14,644 bases of DNA from Deltaproteobacteria bacterium (GCA_015233515.1 JADFXS010000052.1:1-14644); one strand, 5' to 3'; shown: positions 1-8,819, numbered from the stretch's first letter. Notes: generated by a model not told the origin, from the letters alone. Translations and numbers: made by a program.

Positions 1-1
1 T

Positions 2-385
2 CTGGAAATTGCCAAGGAAGTATGCGAACGACTGAATCTTCCATATTCCAGGGCGATCCCGGTTTCAGGGCTGACCTTGGCCATGATGAAGAGGTTGGAA
101 CTCGCCCGAGCACTTGCCACCCAGCCCGTATTGCTCCTTCTCGACGAGATGATGGCCGGACTTAACCAAAAGGAGACGGTAGAGATTATCGACGTGGTTC
201 GCAACATACAAACCAGCGGGGTCACGGTGCTGCTGATCGAACATGTGATGCAGGCCGTGATGAGCCTCTCGGACCGCATCGTGGTCTTGAGCTTCGGTCA
301 GAAGATCGCCGAGGGAAAACCAGCGGCTATAGTTCGCGATCCAAGAGTTGTTGACGCATATTTGGGAGGCCAGTCGAATGCTTGA
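2..385 (+). CDS. livG: LivG-type ABC transporter ATP-binding protein, 3' part only (5' end outside window)
   Basis: The reading frame is open from the window edge to the TGA at 383-385, giving about 127 residues of the C-terminal half of an ABC ATPase. Visible motifs are the signature/helical segment (LTLAMMKRLELARAL), Walker B (VLLLLDEMMAGLN) and the H-loop His in LLIEHVM. The C-terminal tail (GKPAAIVRDPRVVDAYLG) is typical of LivG, one of two ATPases of the branched-chain amino acid/amide (HAAT) importers. The signature lacks the textbook LSGGQ and Walker B has DEM instead of DEP. Both variants are, as far as I recall, usual in one LivG subgroup, so I do not read them as inactivation. The stop overlaps the livF start by 8 bases, implying translational coupling. 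Substrate cannot be told, because the permeases and binding protein lie outside the window. Confidence 0.9.
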   Translation: MEIAKEVCERLNLPYSRAIPVSGLTLAMMKRLELARALATQPVLLLLDEMMAGLNQKETVEIIDVVRNIQTSGVTVLLIEHVMQAVMSLSDRIVVLSFGQKIAEGKPAAIVRDPRVVDAYLGGQSNA

Positions 386-1082
386 AATCATCGACATCCA
401 GGCTAACTATGGAGGCTTTACCGCTCTTTCGGGCGTGAGTATCGAGGTGCGGCCGCACAAGGTCGTCGGCGTGGTGGGGGCCAACGGCTCCGGAAAGACC
501 ACCCTCTTGCACGTCATTGCCGGGTTGCTCAAACCTACAATGGGAATTGTTCGCTTCAATGGGGAAAGAATCGATACGCAGGATGCCTTTAACATAGTCG
601 ACTCGGCACTAAGTCTCGTGCCTGAGGGACGCCGGCTGTTTCCATTTATGACCGTCCGGGAGAATCTCCAAGTGGGATCGACAATCCTGAGAGCCAGGAA
701 ACGACGCGCGGAAACGATGGTCCGGATGTTAGAATTTTTTCCAGTGTTGGCCCAGAGACAGAATCAGCTTGCGGGCACGCTAAGCGGAGGCGAGCAACAG
801 ATGCTGGCGGTGGCCCGGGCATTGATGTCTTGCCCGACGCTCATTATGCTCGATGAGCCATCCCTGGGTCTCGCCCCTATGGTGGCCCGCGAGATCTACA
901 ACCGGATCCTTACCCTATCCAAGCAGGAGATGACGATCCTCCTTGTGGAGCAAAACGTTACTGAATGCCTCAACCTGGCTCATAGGGCGTACGTCCTGGA
1001 AAACGGACGAGTGATTCTCAGTGGGGCAGGACAGGAATTGCTTGGTACCGAGCACGTCAGACGTGCTTATCTCGGGTTGTGA
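378..1082 (+). CDS. livF: LivF-type ABC transporter ATP-binding protein
   Basis: This is a complete 234-residue ABC ATPase, the usual LivF length. It shows Walker A GANGSGKTT (residues 34-42), a Q-loop region with VPEGRRLFPFMTVRENL (81-97), signature LSGGEQQ (135-141), Walker B LIMLDEPSLGLAP (155-167) and LLVEQNV (188-194). In LivF proteins the H-loop position is Gln rather than His, as here. I chose the ATG at 378 rather than an in-frame ATG at 348 because GGAGG lies at 366-370, the protein then begins MLEIIDIQANYGG as expected for LivF, and it overlaps the livG stop. It should pair with the LivG upstream to energise uptake of a branched-chain amino acid, amide or other small polar substrate. 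Confidence 0.93.
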   Translation: MLEIIDIQANYGGFTALSGVSIEVRPHKVVGVVGANGSGKTTLLHVIAGLLKPTMGIVRFNGERIDTQDAFNIVDSALSLVPEGRRLFPFMTVRENLQVGSTILRARKRRAETMVRMLEFFPVLAQRQNQLAGTLSGGEQQMLAVARALMSCPTLIMLDEPSLGLAPMVAREIYNRILTLSKQEMTILLVEQNVTECLNLAHRAYVLENGRVILSGAGQELLGTEHVRRAYLGL

Positions 1083-1147
1083 AACTTGCGGCGCCTAGGT
1101 ATTAAGTATCGCAAACCACTACGCTCCAGCCGGTTACGCCCGCCCGA

Positions 1148-1177
1148 TTGCCAAACAGTGGATATCAACAATATTTT
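1148..1177 (+). promoter_or_regulatory. possible sigma-70-like promoter before the HisD-family gene
   Basis: TTGCCA (1148-1153) and TATTTT (1172-1177) are separated by 18 bases and lie just upstream of the Shine-Dalgarno AGGAGG at 1199-1204. The match is moderate (4 of 6 at the -10). The 128-base gap after livF would allow a separate promoter, but read-through from the transporter operon is equally possible. Confidence 0.25.
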
Positions 1178-1210
1178 GACTGCTTTCGTGATAAACATAG
1201 GAGGATTATC

Positions 1211-2482
<1,272 letters not shown>

Positions 2483-2497
2483 ACCCTCGAGCAGCTC

Positions 2498-2539
2498 TAC
2501 TGGTCCGGTAGCCCGATATCTATCGATACCGGACCAGTG
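2498..2539 (+). terminator. hairpin downstream of the HisD-family gene, possible terminator
   Basis: A perfect 11-base inverted repeat (CTGGTCCGGTA at 2500-2510, TACCGGACCAG at 2527-2537) lies 17 bases after the stop codon. It extends by an A-T pair outward and has a nested 4-bp stem in the loop (2514-2517 with 2522-2525). The position suits a transcript 3' end, but there is no U-run after it, so it may be a stability hairpin rather than an intrinsic terminator. Confidence 0.45.
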
Positions 2540-3016
2540 ATTGGTACGGGAAGTTCACCCTGGAGTTCGCACCAAAGCGTCGGCCTAACCATGCTAAACT
2601 AAATAGATTTTCGGTTTGACCTCCGACAGCGCTAATGTTCGCTTGATAATGTCTTCCCACAACCAAGACTCCTTACTCATCGGTCAAATCATGGACTACA
2701 TAATTGGGCCATATCAAATGATAGCGGCGCCTGATACCTATTGACGTTTATTTGACAAGTTTTTCCTCATACTTAAGATCAAAGTAATGCGGTGACTATA
2801 AAATCATCATTCGTTTTTTGCTAGTCTGCTAAATATATTGATATCGGGGCCTGGCTGGCGGTGAATTACGAGCACATCTCGGGTTTGACAAAGGGGAATG
2901 AAAGCGATACGTTTTGGGGCGCGATAAGCTTTGGCTGGGTTCTAATGGTCCATTGTTTGTAAGTATTTGGAAAATGGATGCCGAACCTGATAACCTGAGG
3001 AGAGTGCACACCAGTC
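2540..3016. other. intergenic region without a supported gene
   Basis: About 480 relatively AT-rich bases lie between the HisD-family hairpin and the secreted-protein gene. I see no ORF with a plausible ribosome binding site. It holds the candidate promoter at 2752-2779 and a second TTGACA at 2885-2890 followed by only a weak -10 (TACGTT, 2908-2913). The remainder is unexplained. Confidence 0.5.
2752..2779 (+). promoter_or_regulatory. candidate sigma-70-like promoter for the secreted-protein gene
   Basis: A perfect TTGACA (2752-2757) is followed after 16 bases by TAAGAT (2774-2779, 4 of 6 matches to TATAAT). A start near 2786 would give a 5' leader of roughly 230 bases before the ATG at 3017. 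Confidence 0.35.
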
Positions 3017-4702
3017 ATGCCGATCCACTGCCGCGGAAATTTTTTCTTGTTTTTCATGTTTTTTGTTTTGGGGATATTATCCATAAACACTATCTCTTTT
3101 GCCCAGTCGCCCATGACTTTGGTCGGTCAATGGGGTTTCAGCAATCAGAACATCGAGGTCTTCGCCGAGTTTTTTCCGGATGGGACTTTTCAACATGCCA
3201 TGATTTCAGGCGAGAATGAGGAATTGAACGTCGGGAATTACCAGTTTGACGGTCAGGTTTTGACGCTGATAACCGAAGGTTCTTTTGTCCCGCTGCGGCT
3301 GCCCTGTCGTCTGACCAGCGCCGACACTCTGACCGTCCAGGATCCCGCGCTGGGGCAGATGGTTATGCGTAGGCTCGGCGCTGACGAACCTGGCAACACC
3401 GCCAACATGCCGACTCAACCCATGGCCAATGCGCCATCGCCACCGGCCGTGGTCGATCCGGCCCAGCCCTCGATGGTCGACCCTAATCAGTCGGCCATGA
3501 CCGTTCCAGGTCAATCCAAGATGACGGCTCCAGGTCAGTCGATGACGACACCCCCGGCGGCAACGACGACCGCGCCGGCCAAGGCAACAGCTCAACCTTC
3601 AACTGCTCCTCCGGCCGCGACAACAACGCCGCCAGCAACAGCATCGACGGCGCCGGCCACCGCTCCGGCCACGCCAAGTCTTCAAACCGAACCAACCGGC
3701 AAACGCCCCACGGTTTTTATGAGGAGAGTCTGGGAGCAGAACGAGAAGGCTTTTACTTATCTGTTGCCTCAAGGCTGGAAGACGGTAGGGGGGATATTCA
3801 ACGTCGACCCTCTCAAGGTTAACGGACCAGGCAATACCATCAGCCCCAAGCTGGACTTGACGGTAAAATCCGATGAGCAAGGTACGATCCTGTTCCGCTG
3901 GGCGCCTGGCTGGAACTATGCCGACCTGAGTCTTTCCCCGTCCGGCTGGAGCCTTTTCAGGCCCGGACAATATTATCAAGGGATGCTCTGCCGGGTTACG
4001 CCCACGTCGATGGAATTCCTGACCGGCTTTTTTAAGGAAGCTCATCCTGGCGCTTCCGATGTTCGGGTCGTCACTCAGGATTCCATGCCCGAGGTCGTGA
4101 AAGCCTATGAGGAAAAAAGCGCCGAAGTAAACGCCAAAATACGGCAACTGGGGTTAAAACCAATTCAATTTAGTGCGTTGGCCGTGGTGGTCGAATACAC
4201 GGAAAAAAGCGTCAAGTTTCGTGAGGTCCTCTTCACCACCATAGCGGACAATCGCAGTGCGGCTTTTATGTGGTCAAACGGGGATACGCTGCAATTCCGC
4301 GCGCCGCTCGATCAGTTTGATCAGTGGAAACCAGTGTTTGACACCATTCGCCTCAGCCGGCAAATGAATCCGGAATGGTTGCGGGCCGTGGCCATCCATT
4401 CCGGACAAAGAGCCGAGGAGGCCTGGAATACGCAGCAGTATATCAACAAGGTATCCAACGAAATCGTGGAACATCGCCGCCGGACCAATGCTGAGATCAA
4501 CCACCAGAATTATCTTTTAATCTCGGGACAGGACGAGTACCGAAATCCATTCACCGGGCAGATCGAACAGGATACGTCCCAGTGGCGGTATCGCTGGGTC
4601 AACAACGAAGGGGATGTGCTATATACCGACGAAAATAGCTACGATCCAAATCGACATGAGGAATATAACACCCGTGAATGGAAGCGGACAGAGGCGAAAT
4701 AA
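3017..4702 (+). CDS. secreted hypothetical protein with Pro/Thr/Ala-rich linker
   Basis: This 561-residue protein has a clear signal peptide (hydrophobic residues 9-28, likely cleavage after SFA near residue 29), so it is exported. Residues about 31-118 form a small beta-rich domain (LVGQWGF, PDGTFQHAMI, NYQFDGQVLTLI), resembling lipocalin-like single-domain modules. Residues about 120-228 are a low-complexity Pro/Thr/Ala linker with an imperfect repeat around QSxMTxPG. The C-terminal part (about 229-561) begins with AFTYLLPQGWK and ends with a polar, Trp/Tyr/Asn-rich segment (NEIVEHRRRTNAEINHQNY, DEYRNPFTGQ, WRYRWVNNEGDVLYTDENSYDPN). I recall similar endings in uncharacterised secreted bacterial proteins but cannot name the family. 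The ATG at 3017 is supported by GAGGAGA (2997-3003), although 13 bases is a long spacing. It appears monocistronic. Confidence 0.85.
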   Translation: MPIHCRGNFFLFFMFFVLGILSINTISFAQSPMTLVGQWGFSNQNIEVFAEFFPDGTFQHAMISGENEELNVGNYQFDGQVLTLITEGSFVPLRLPCRLTSADTLTVQDPALGQMVMRRLGADEPGNTANMPTQPMANAPSPPAVVDPAQPSMVDPNQSAMTVPGQSKMTAPGQSMTTPPAATTTAPAKATAQPSTAPPAATTTPPATASTAPATAPATPSLQTEPTGKRPTVFMRRVWEQNEKAFTYLLPQGWKTVGGIFNVDPLKVNGPGNTISPKLDLTVKSDEQGTILFRWAPGWNYADLSLSPSGWSLFRPGQYYQGMLCRVTPTSMEFLTGFFKEAHPGASDVRVVTQDSMPEVVKAYEEKSAEVNAKIRQLGLKPIQFSALAVVVEYTEKSVKFREVLFTTIADNRSAAFMWSNGDTLQFRAPLDQFDQWKPVFDTIRLSRQMNPEWLRAVAIHSGQRAEEAWNTQQYINKVSNEIVEHRRRTNAEINHQNYLLISGQDEYRNPFTGQIEQDTSQWRYRWVNNEGDVLYTDENSYDPNRHEEYNTREWKRTEAK

Positions 4703-4703
4703 A

Positions 4704-4723
4704 GCCGACATTGAAAATTCGGC
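4704..4723 (+). terminator. hairpin directly after the secreted-protein gene
   Basis: GCCGA (4704-4708) and ATT (4710-4712) pair with AAT (4716-4718) and TCGGC (4719-4723). This makes an 8-bp stem with one bulged C and a GAA loop, starting one base after the stop codon. No U-run follows, so it is only a possible terminator. Confidence 0.35.
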
Positions 4724-4831
4724 GTGCATGGCATCCGGCGTTTGTCCGCGTCTATTTTAGATTCCGCCGGAATTGAGCTGACTATCATCATAGCCCATTC
4801 TGCGCCACAGGAATTCAAGCACAACTGCGGG

Positions 4832-5026
4832 TTATCTGCAGAGTCTTCGCGAGGTCAAAGTCGTGGTCAAAGAAGTACGTTTACCGGTGATTTGAATAGC
4901 AGCCTTGCCCGCGGAGAACGGGTGCGCCCAGTCAAAGGCATAATAGGTCATGTATTTATAAGCAGAATGCCAACGCCTTGCCCATGAACGAGCTTTAATA
5001 TTAAACCATGAAGACCAGAAATCCAT
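4832..5026 (-). CDS. possible small protein, 64 residues, Trp/Tyr-rich
   Basis: This ORF starts 12 bases after the stop of the membrane-protein gene on the same strand, with AAAGG about 6 bases before its ATG (start at 5026). Residues 1-50 are strikingly rich in Trp, Tyr and Phe (five Trp in 33 residues); the last 15 residues are Thr/Ser/Arg-rich. There is no signal peptide or membrane span. I do not recognise it. The tight spacing and acceptable codons argue for a real gene; the short length, composition and lack of any known family argue against it. Confidence 0.35.
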   Translation of the reverse strand: MDFWSSWFNIKARSWARRWHSAYKYMTYYAFDWAHPFSAGKAAIQITGKRTSLTTTLTSRRLCR

Positions 5027-5038
5027 CAGGAGCCTTTC

Positions 5039-5476
5039 TCATAATAATAGGTTACGCCCCGGCTCCTGAGCATCGGATGGCAAAGGCTTTGGTTTCCTTA
5101 TCAGAACGATACCTAGGATGACTAACGGTAAAACACTCAAAATGATTGCAAACAGACTGAGAAACGAAAGAAAGGGGAAAAGGAGTAATCCAATCAGGCT
5201 GCCGATCAACGGGGTCCATTTTTTGGTAATAAAAGCGAGCAAGGCTAGACCAAGGAAGATGAGCCCGCTCAATTTTACCAAGATTGTCAAGGAATTAAAA
5301 AAGGCGGATAGAAAGGGGAAAGTGCCGTAATACTGATCATGCAGATCGACGTTAGCCAGATAGACCGCCCCATACATGGTGGCGAAATGGGCCAGAGTCA
5401 GGGTCGCGGCCCAAAGCAAGGCCCAGGACCAAATGCCTTTCTTCAGCATTGGTAATCTATCGTTAAGTCCGACCAT
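5039..5476 (-). CDS. small integral membrane protein of unknown function
   Basis: This 145-residue protein has about four hydrophobic spans: roughly 15-40, 55-82, 88-106 and 107-128. It ends in a positively charged, cytoplasm-like tail (IRKPKPLPSDAQEPGR). The ATG at 5476 is preceded by AGGAG with 7-base spacing, supporting the start. It lies about 290 bases downstream of the lipoprotein gene on the same strand, and a possible 64-residue ORF follows it. No family is recognised. Given the neighbouring PAAR cluster it could be an immunity-like or accessory membrane protein, but nothing in its sequence shows this. Confidence 0.75.
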   Translation of the reverse strand: MVGLNDRLPMLKKGIWSWALLWAATLTLAHFATMYGAVYLANVDLHDQYYGTFPFLSAFFNSLTILVKLSGLIFLGLALLAFITKKWTPLIGSLIGLLLFPFLSFLSLFAIILSVLPLVILGIVLIRKPKPLPSDAQEPGRNLLL

Positions 5477-5536
5477 GGACTGACTCCTGAAAGGTCCGGG
5501 CTTGGCCGTTTCAGCCTAGAAAATATCAGCGAGCGC

Positions 5537-5570
5537 ATTCCCCGTAGCTTTCCGCGGGGAGCTTTAATTG
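5537..5570 (-). repeat. dispersed palindromic extragenic repeat, copy A (inverted)
   Basis: Read on the minus strand, this 34-base stretch matches 29 of 34 positions of copy B at 13225-13258, starting CAATTRAAGCTCC and ending GGGGAAT or GAGGAAT. The core is an imperfect palindrome (TCCCCG 5539-5544 with CGGGGA 5555-5560). After the palindrome the minus-strand sequence continues with ATGCGCT, as in copy C. It lies between the membrane-protein and lipoprotein genes. Confidence 0.7.
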
Positions 5571-5591
5571 AACGGCTGTTCTATCGGCCTC

Positions 5592-5645
5592 CATCCCGGA
5601 TAGTAAATCGGATACGGTTTGCTTTTTCATGGGCGAACCGGGATG
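5592..5645. repeat. 8-base inverted repeat between lipoprotein and membrane-protein genes
   Basis: CATCCCGG (5592-5599) is perfectly complementary to CCGGGATG (5638-5645), 38 bases apart. It lies downstream of the lipoprotein gene on the minus strand and next to repeat copy A. It could form part of a transcript-end structure, but no U-run is seen. Confidence 0.3.
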
Positions 5646-5764
5646 ACCCCGGTTTCCATATCCGGATGGGGCTTTTGTTCAAGGGGATAATATAAAACTC
5701 CTCAAGTGAAAAATGCCGTCGTGCTCAAGCCCAGTCCAGTTACCAAAACAGATATCAGCTTCTT

Positions 5765-7168
5765 TTAGTTGCCTCGGTAGACTCGCGCGGATGTAGCGAG
5801 CCGCTGCCGAGAAGTGTTGCCGGGCGTGGCCACGCTCCAAGTCGGATCAAAAACAACCACCTGCCCGCCTGCGCTACCGCAACCGGGGCGGCACTTGCCC
5901 TGGCGCAGGCAAATTTCATATAGAAAGGCCCGTGTGGCCAAGTCAGTGACCTGTGAGGCCCCGAGGGCTTTCAGCGCGTAATCCAGGTGCGCTAAATCTA
6001 TCGGGTTTCCAGCGGAACCAGAGCCCGTCGCCAGGAATTTATGGGTTGTGACGAAATTTTCCGCCCATTGGTAGCGCTGGGGTAAATCAGCAAAAGGGGA
6101 GGTTTCCGGCTTGCCATTCCCTGAAGGCCAACCGACCAAAGTCCAACCTCGGCCATCCTGAGAAAAGCCGCGTCCCGTTCGGGTCGATATCTTGACCGAA
6201 CCGAAAGCGCAAGCTTTTATATTTCCGTCTCCGGGAACAGGAGTGTCAGTGCCGGTATATTGAATTTGGATGCGGTTGCCTTGTTGGTCCTCGATAAGGA
6301 TGACTCGCCCCTGGTTGTCCCGCTCGATACGAAGGCATTCCGGCACGTATGCGTCAATGGCGGTCCGGGAATAATTGCTTGGAAAATACCTAACGAAATA
6401 CCCATCGGGATGATAGGACCATCGGCCTTCCGGCGTTTTGCGGGAGCCTAGTCCCCATGGCGCCGCGCCGGCTAACACCGCTACTCTTTCAATGTTGGCG
6501 TAAGCGGCCTGACCGGTGGACAATAAACCTCGAACTTGGCTCTCGGCTTCCATGATTCGGAAGACTTCAGGAGGCAGGCTGCTTTGAGCCAATTTTCCCG
6601 CGGCCTCCTCGATATAAACGTCGTTGAGCATGGCCAGTTCCGTCGGGGTAAGCAGCTTGGAGGCGTTGCTGATCATGCTGACATCCATGCTGGAAATTTT
6701 AGTCTTGGAAATGATGGCCCAAATCAGGATTTGAATTTCATGCTGGTCGATTGCGGGGTAATTCACCGAACGTTGAAGAATATTCCGGACGATCTCGGCA
6801 CGGCTTCCTTTCAGCGGGGCATAGATGTAACCATCGCCCCCGCCGGGAGCGTAAGTTCCGGCGTGCAGGCAATAGCTTTGAGCGACCATGCTGTAGAAAC
6901 CGGATCGTTCCAAGCGGAACCCGCCGCTGGCCGTGTCACGGGGTTGGGAAGCTAATGAGACGGTTTGTAACGGTTTAAAGCCATCAAGACTGGGGATTTC
7001 GGTGACCGCATCCTCGAGGCTGGTGCTGATCGGGGTCCGCTGCACCGCACCGGTCAGGCTCGATAATCCGGGAATTTTGAATCCCTTCATCTGATCGCAC
7101 TGGGTCAAGAATAGAAGGGCGGCCAAAGACATGACGATAGATATGCATTTTTTTATAATGGGCAGCAT
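5765..7168 (-). CDS. large predicted lipoprotein of unknown function
   Basis: I place the start at the ATG 7168 (467 residues) because AAGGAAG (minus strand, 7183-7177) lies 8 bases ahead; an in-frame GTG at 7177 sits too close to that site. The N-terminus is a lipoprotein signal (two Lys, hydrophobic 9-22, then LTQC with C24). Gln before the Cys is atypical, and Asp25 at +2 would favour inner-membrane retention under the E. coli Lol rule. Residues about 98-200 form a mostly helical segment beginning SYCLHAGTYAPGGGDGYIY. Residues about 245-305 are beta-rich, with WSYHPDGYFVRYFP and DNQGRVILIEDQQGNRIQI resembling YD-type repeats. The C-terminal third has a Cys cluster (CLRQGKCRPGCGSAGG, 420-435). 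The helical segment reminds me of proteins near PAAR or contractile-injection genes, but I cannot name the family. Confidence 0.8.
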   Translation of the reverse strand: MLPIIKKCISIVMSLAALLFLTQCDQMKGFKIPGLSSLTGAVQRTPISTSLEDAVTEIPSLDGFKPLQTVSLASQPRDTASGGFRLERSGFYSMVAQSYCLHAGTYAPGGGDGYIYAPLKGSRAEIVRNILQRSVNYPAIDQHEIQILIWAIISKTKISSMDVSMISNASKLLTPTELAMLNDVYIEEAAGKLAQSSLPPEVFRIMEAESQVRGLLSTGQAAYANIERVAVLAGAAPWGLGSRKTPEGRWSYHPDGYFVRYFPSNYSRTAIDAYVPECLRIERDNQGRVILIEDQQGNRIQIQYTGTDTPVPGDGNIKACAFGSVKISTRTGRGFSQDGRGWTLVGWPSGNGKPETSPFADLPQRYQWAENFVTTHKFLATGSGSAGNPIDLAHLDYALKALGASQVTDLATRAFLYEICLRQGKCRPGCGSAGGQVVVFDPTWSVATPGNTSRQRLATSARVYRGN

Positions 7169-7823
7169 GAGCTTCACTTCCTTAGTTTTGGGTTCCGTGG
7201 CACTACCACATACCCTTGGTTTCCCTCTTTACGACACAGATAGGGCTTTTTGAATGCCTTATGTCAGGATGGTTGTTGGGGACCGTTGGCAAGAGACGAT
7301 TGGCCAAATTCCTTTGTCCAATTATCTTAAGATGTTTATTTGTAAGTTTTTTGCAGGTTAAGATATGCGCCAGGATGTTTCCGCTATTAGGACCATCAAG
7401 ATCAGCGTTCAGATTTCCATCATCCATGATACCGGGCGCCGCCTCACTTCCGCATTGATTTTTAACTTAAATCAGATGGCAAAATCGTTAGTTCCGTATT
7501 TAAACCCTCCGACCGCGTCTTGCTCATCTTGGCCAAGCTTTGGGCTGTTTCATTTGAGTCGGCTTAAAACTATTTCCTTATTAGTTAACAGTAACAGCAA
7601 AAGGATAAATTCGCAACTGACTGGGACAGTAGATGGATGGCAAGGTGTACCGGATGCATACCTAATTCGCCCCGCCGAAAGAGCCTCGCCCAATGCCTTG
7701 GACTATGCCTGTCAAGCCGGCTGAATCCGCCTTGAGGCGTATTGAAATATCGCCAATATTTCGCCGGCTGGCTAGCGCGGGGGCCTCTTCAGGAAGCAGT
7801 CCATCTTTAGTTGTCCGGTCAGG
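7169..7823. other. 655-base intergenic region with no supported gene
   Basis: This region lies between the OmpA-family gene and the lipoprotein gene on the minus strand. Short ORFs here (for example 7203-7427 minus and 7365-7724 plus) lack a convincing ribosome binding site and protein-like composition. The left part presumably holds the lipoprotein promoter, though I see only a weak minus-strand GATAAT near 7321-7326. The right part holds the three-stem structure at 7715-7769. Confidence 0.5.
7715..7769 (-). other. three-stem junction structure downstream of the OmpA-family gene
   Basis: AGCCGGC (7715-7721) pairs perfectly with GCCGGCT (7763-7769) and encloses two further perfect hairpins. 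These are CGCC-TTGA-GGCG (7728-7739) and GAAATAT-CGCCA-ATATTTC (7744-7762). Together they form a three-way-junction-like fold of 55 bases, 54 bases past the stop of the minus-strand OmpA-family gene. It may be the 3' end of that transcript. No U-run follows on either strand. Confidence 0.45.
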
Positions 7824-8807
7824 TCATTTATCCAAAAGAAGCGTCACGCGCCGATTTTTGGCCATGGCCTCCATGGTTTTAGCCGGGTCGAGGGGCCGGC
7901 GGTCGCCATACGCCAAGATACTGATCCGGCCGGCGTCGATCTGGAAGCGTTCGGTCAAAGCCTGTTTTACCGCCTTGGCCCGGGCTTCGGATAAACAAAT
8001 ATTATCACCGCAAACCTGTCCGGGGCTGACCGTTATCTGCTTGCCGATGGGTGCCGAGTCGGTATGGCCTTCCAAAATTACCTTCATGTCTGAATGGTCG
8101 CGGAGAATCTGGCTGACGACTTTGATCTGATCATAGGCTTCCGGTTTCAGAACCGCGGTTCCGGTTTCAAAAGTCACGCTGCGGAGGATGAATTCGATGG
8201 CCGGCAGCTTGAGGTCGCAAAGGAAAAAGCGGCGGTTGGTTTCCGAGAAGACCTTGTCCAGAAGCAGCCGGTTTTCCAGGTTACGAGGGTCGGCCGCCGG
8301 CCCGCTGACCTCGACTCGTAAAGCGTCGTTACTGCCTTTGTATAGATCGCAAACCTGGGCGAAGGTCTGCGCGGCTTTGATTCTGGCTTCCTCATCGGTG
8401 CGGTCGACCAGGTAGGCCTTGAGGTAGGCATCCAGGGCAAAGCCGAGGAGTTTCCGTTCCAGATATAATTCCCCTAGTCCGAAGTAGGGGGTGCCATATT
8501 CCGGGTGGAGGCGGATAACCTCCTTATACCTTTTCTCGGCCTCGTCAAGCTGTCCCAATTGATGAAAGGCATGGCCCAGGTTGGCGCAAATCTGAGGGTA
8601 GTTCCGGCAGATGTCCGGGCACATGGTCAGGGCTTCCTGATAATCGTTCCTGGCCTTTTCCAAGGCGCGGCGATCGTTAGCCTTGTGGGTGGTCAGGCCG
8701 CGTTTGCCGATAGACAGGGCATTCTGGCAGGCGGAATCGTCGGCGCTGACTGGAATCGCGGCGAAAACAACAGTGATCATGAAGAAAACGAGGATATTTT
8801 TTAGCAC
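7824..8807 (-). CDS. TPR and OmpA-domain envelope protein
   Basis: The protein has 327 residues with a GTG start at 8807 and AAGGTGG just upstream. Residues 1-22 are a signal peptide (cleavage near VSA). Residues about 48-145 hold TPR-like helices (YQEALTMCPD, CANLGHAFHQLGQLDEAEKRY, YFGLGELYLERKLLGFALDAY). Residues about 210-327 form an OmpA-C peptidoglycan-binding domain: VTFETGTAVLKPEA, LEGHTDSAP (D250), LSEARAKAV (R276) and a final NRRVTLLL. The loop between HTD and LSEAR is longer than usual and carries two Cys (266, 271), possibly a disulfide. It likely sits in the periplasm or outer membrane, holding peptidoglycan with its C-terminal domain while the TPR part binds partners. It starts 12 bases after the solute-binding gene, so the two are probably co-transcribed. 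Confidence 0.9.
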   Translation of the reverse strand: MLKNILVFFMITVVFAAIPVSADDSACQNALSIGKRGLTTHKANDRRALEKARNDYQEALTMCPDICRNYPQICANLGHAFHQLGQLDEAEKRYKEVIRLHPEYGTPYFGLGELYLERKLLGFALDAYLKAYLVDRTDEEARIKAAQTFAQVCDLYKGSNDALRVEVSGPAADPRNLENRLLLDKVFSETNRRFFLCDLKLPAIEFILRSVTFETGTAVLKPEAYDQIKVVSQILRDHSDMKVILEGHTDSAPIGKQITVSPGQVCGDNICLSEARAKAVKQALTERFQIDAGRISILAYGDRRPLDPAKTMEAMAKNRRVTLLLDK

Positions 8808-8819
8808 ACCGATCCACCT

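Noticed and set aside
2..385. possible inactivation of the LivG ATPase (no LSGGQ, DEM instead of DEP)
   Set aside because: The same variants occur, to my knowledge, in a normal LivG subgroup; Walker B Asp-Glu and the H-loop His are intact.
5526..5630. 34-residue minus-strand ORF starting MKKQTVSDLLSGMEADRTAV
   Set aside because: No Shine-Dalgarno precedes the ATG and its second half is simply the translation of palindromic repeat copy A.
7203..7427. 74-residue minus-strand ORF upstream of the lipoprotein
   Set aside because: There is no ribosome binding site or protein-like pattern; the interval more likely holds the lipoprotein promoter.
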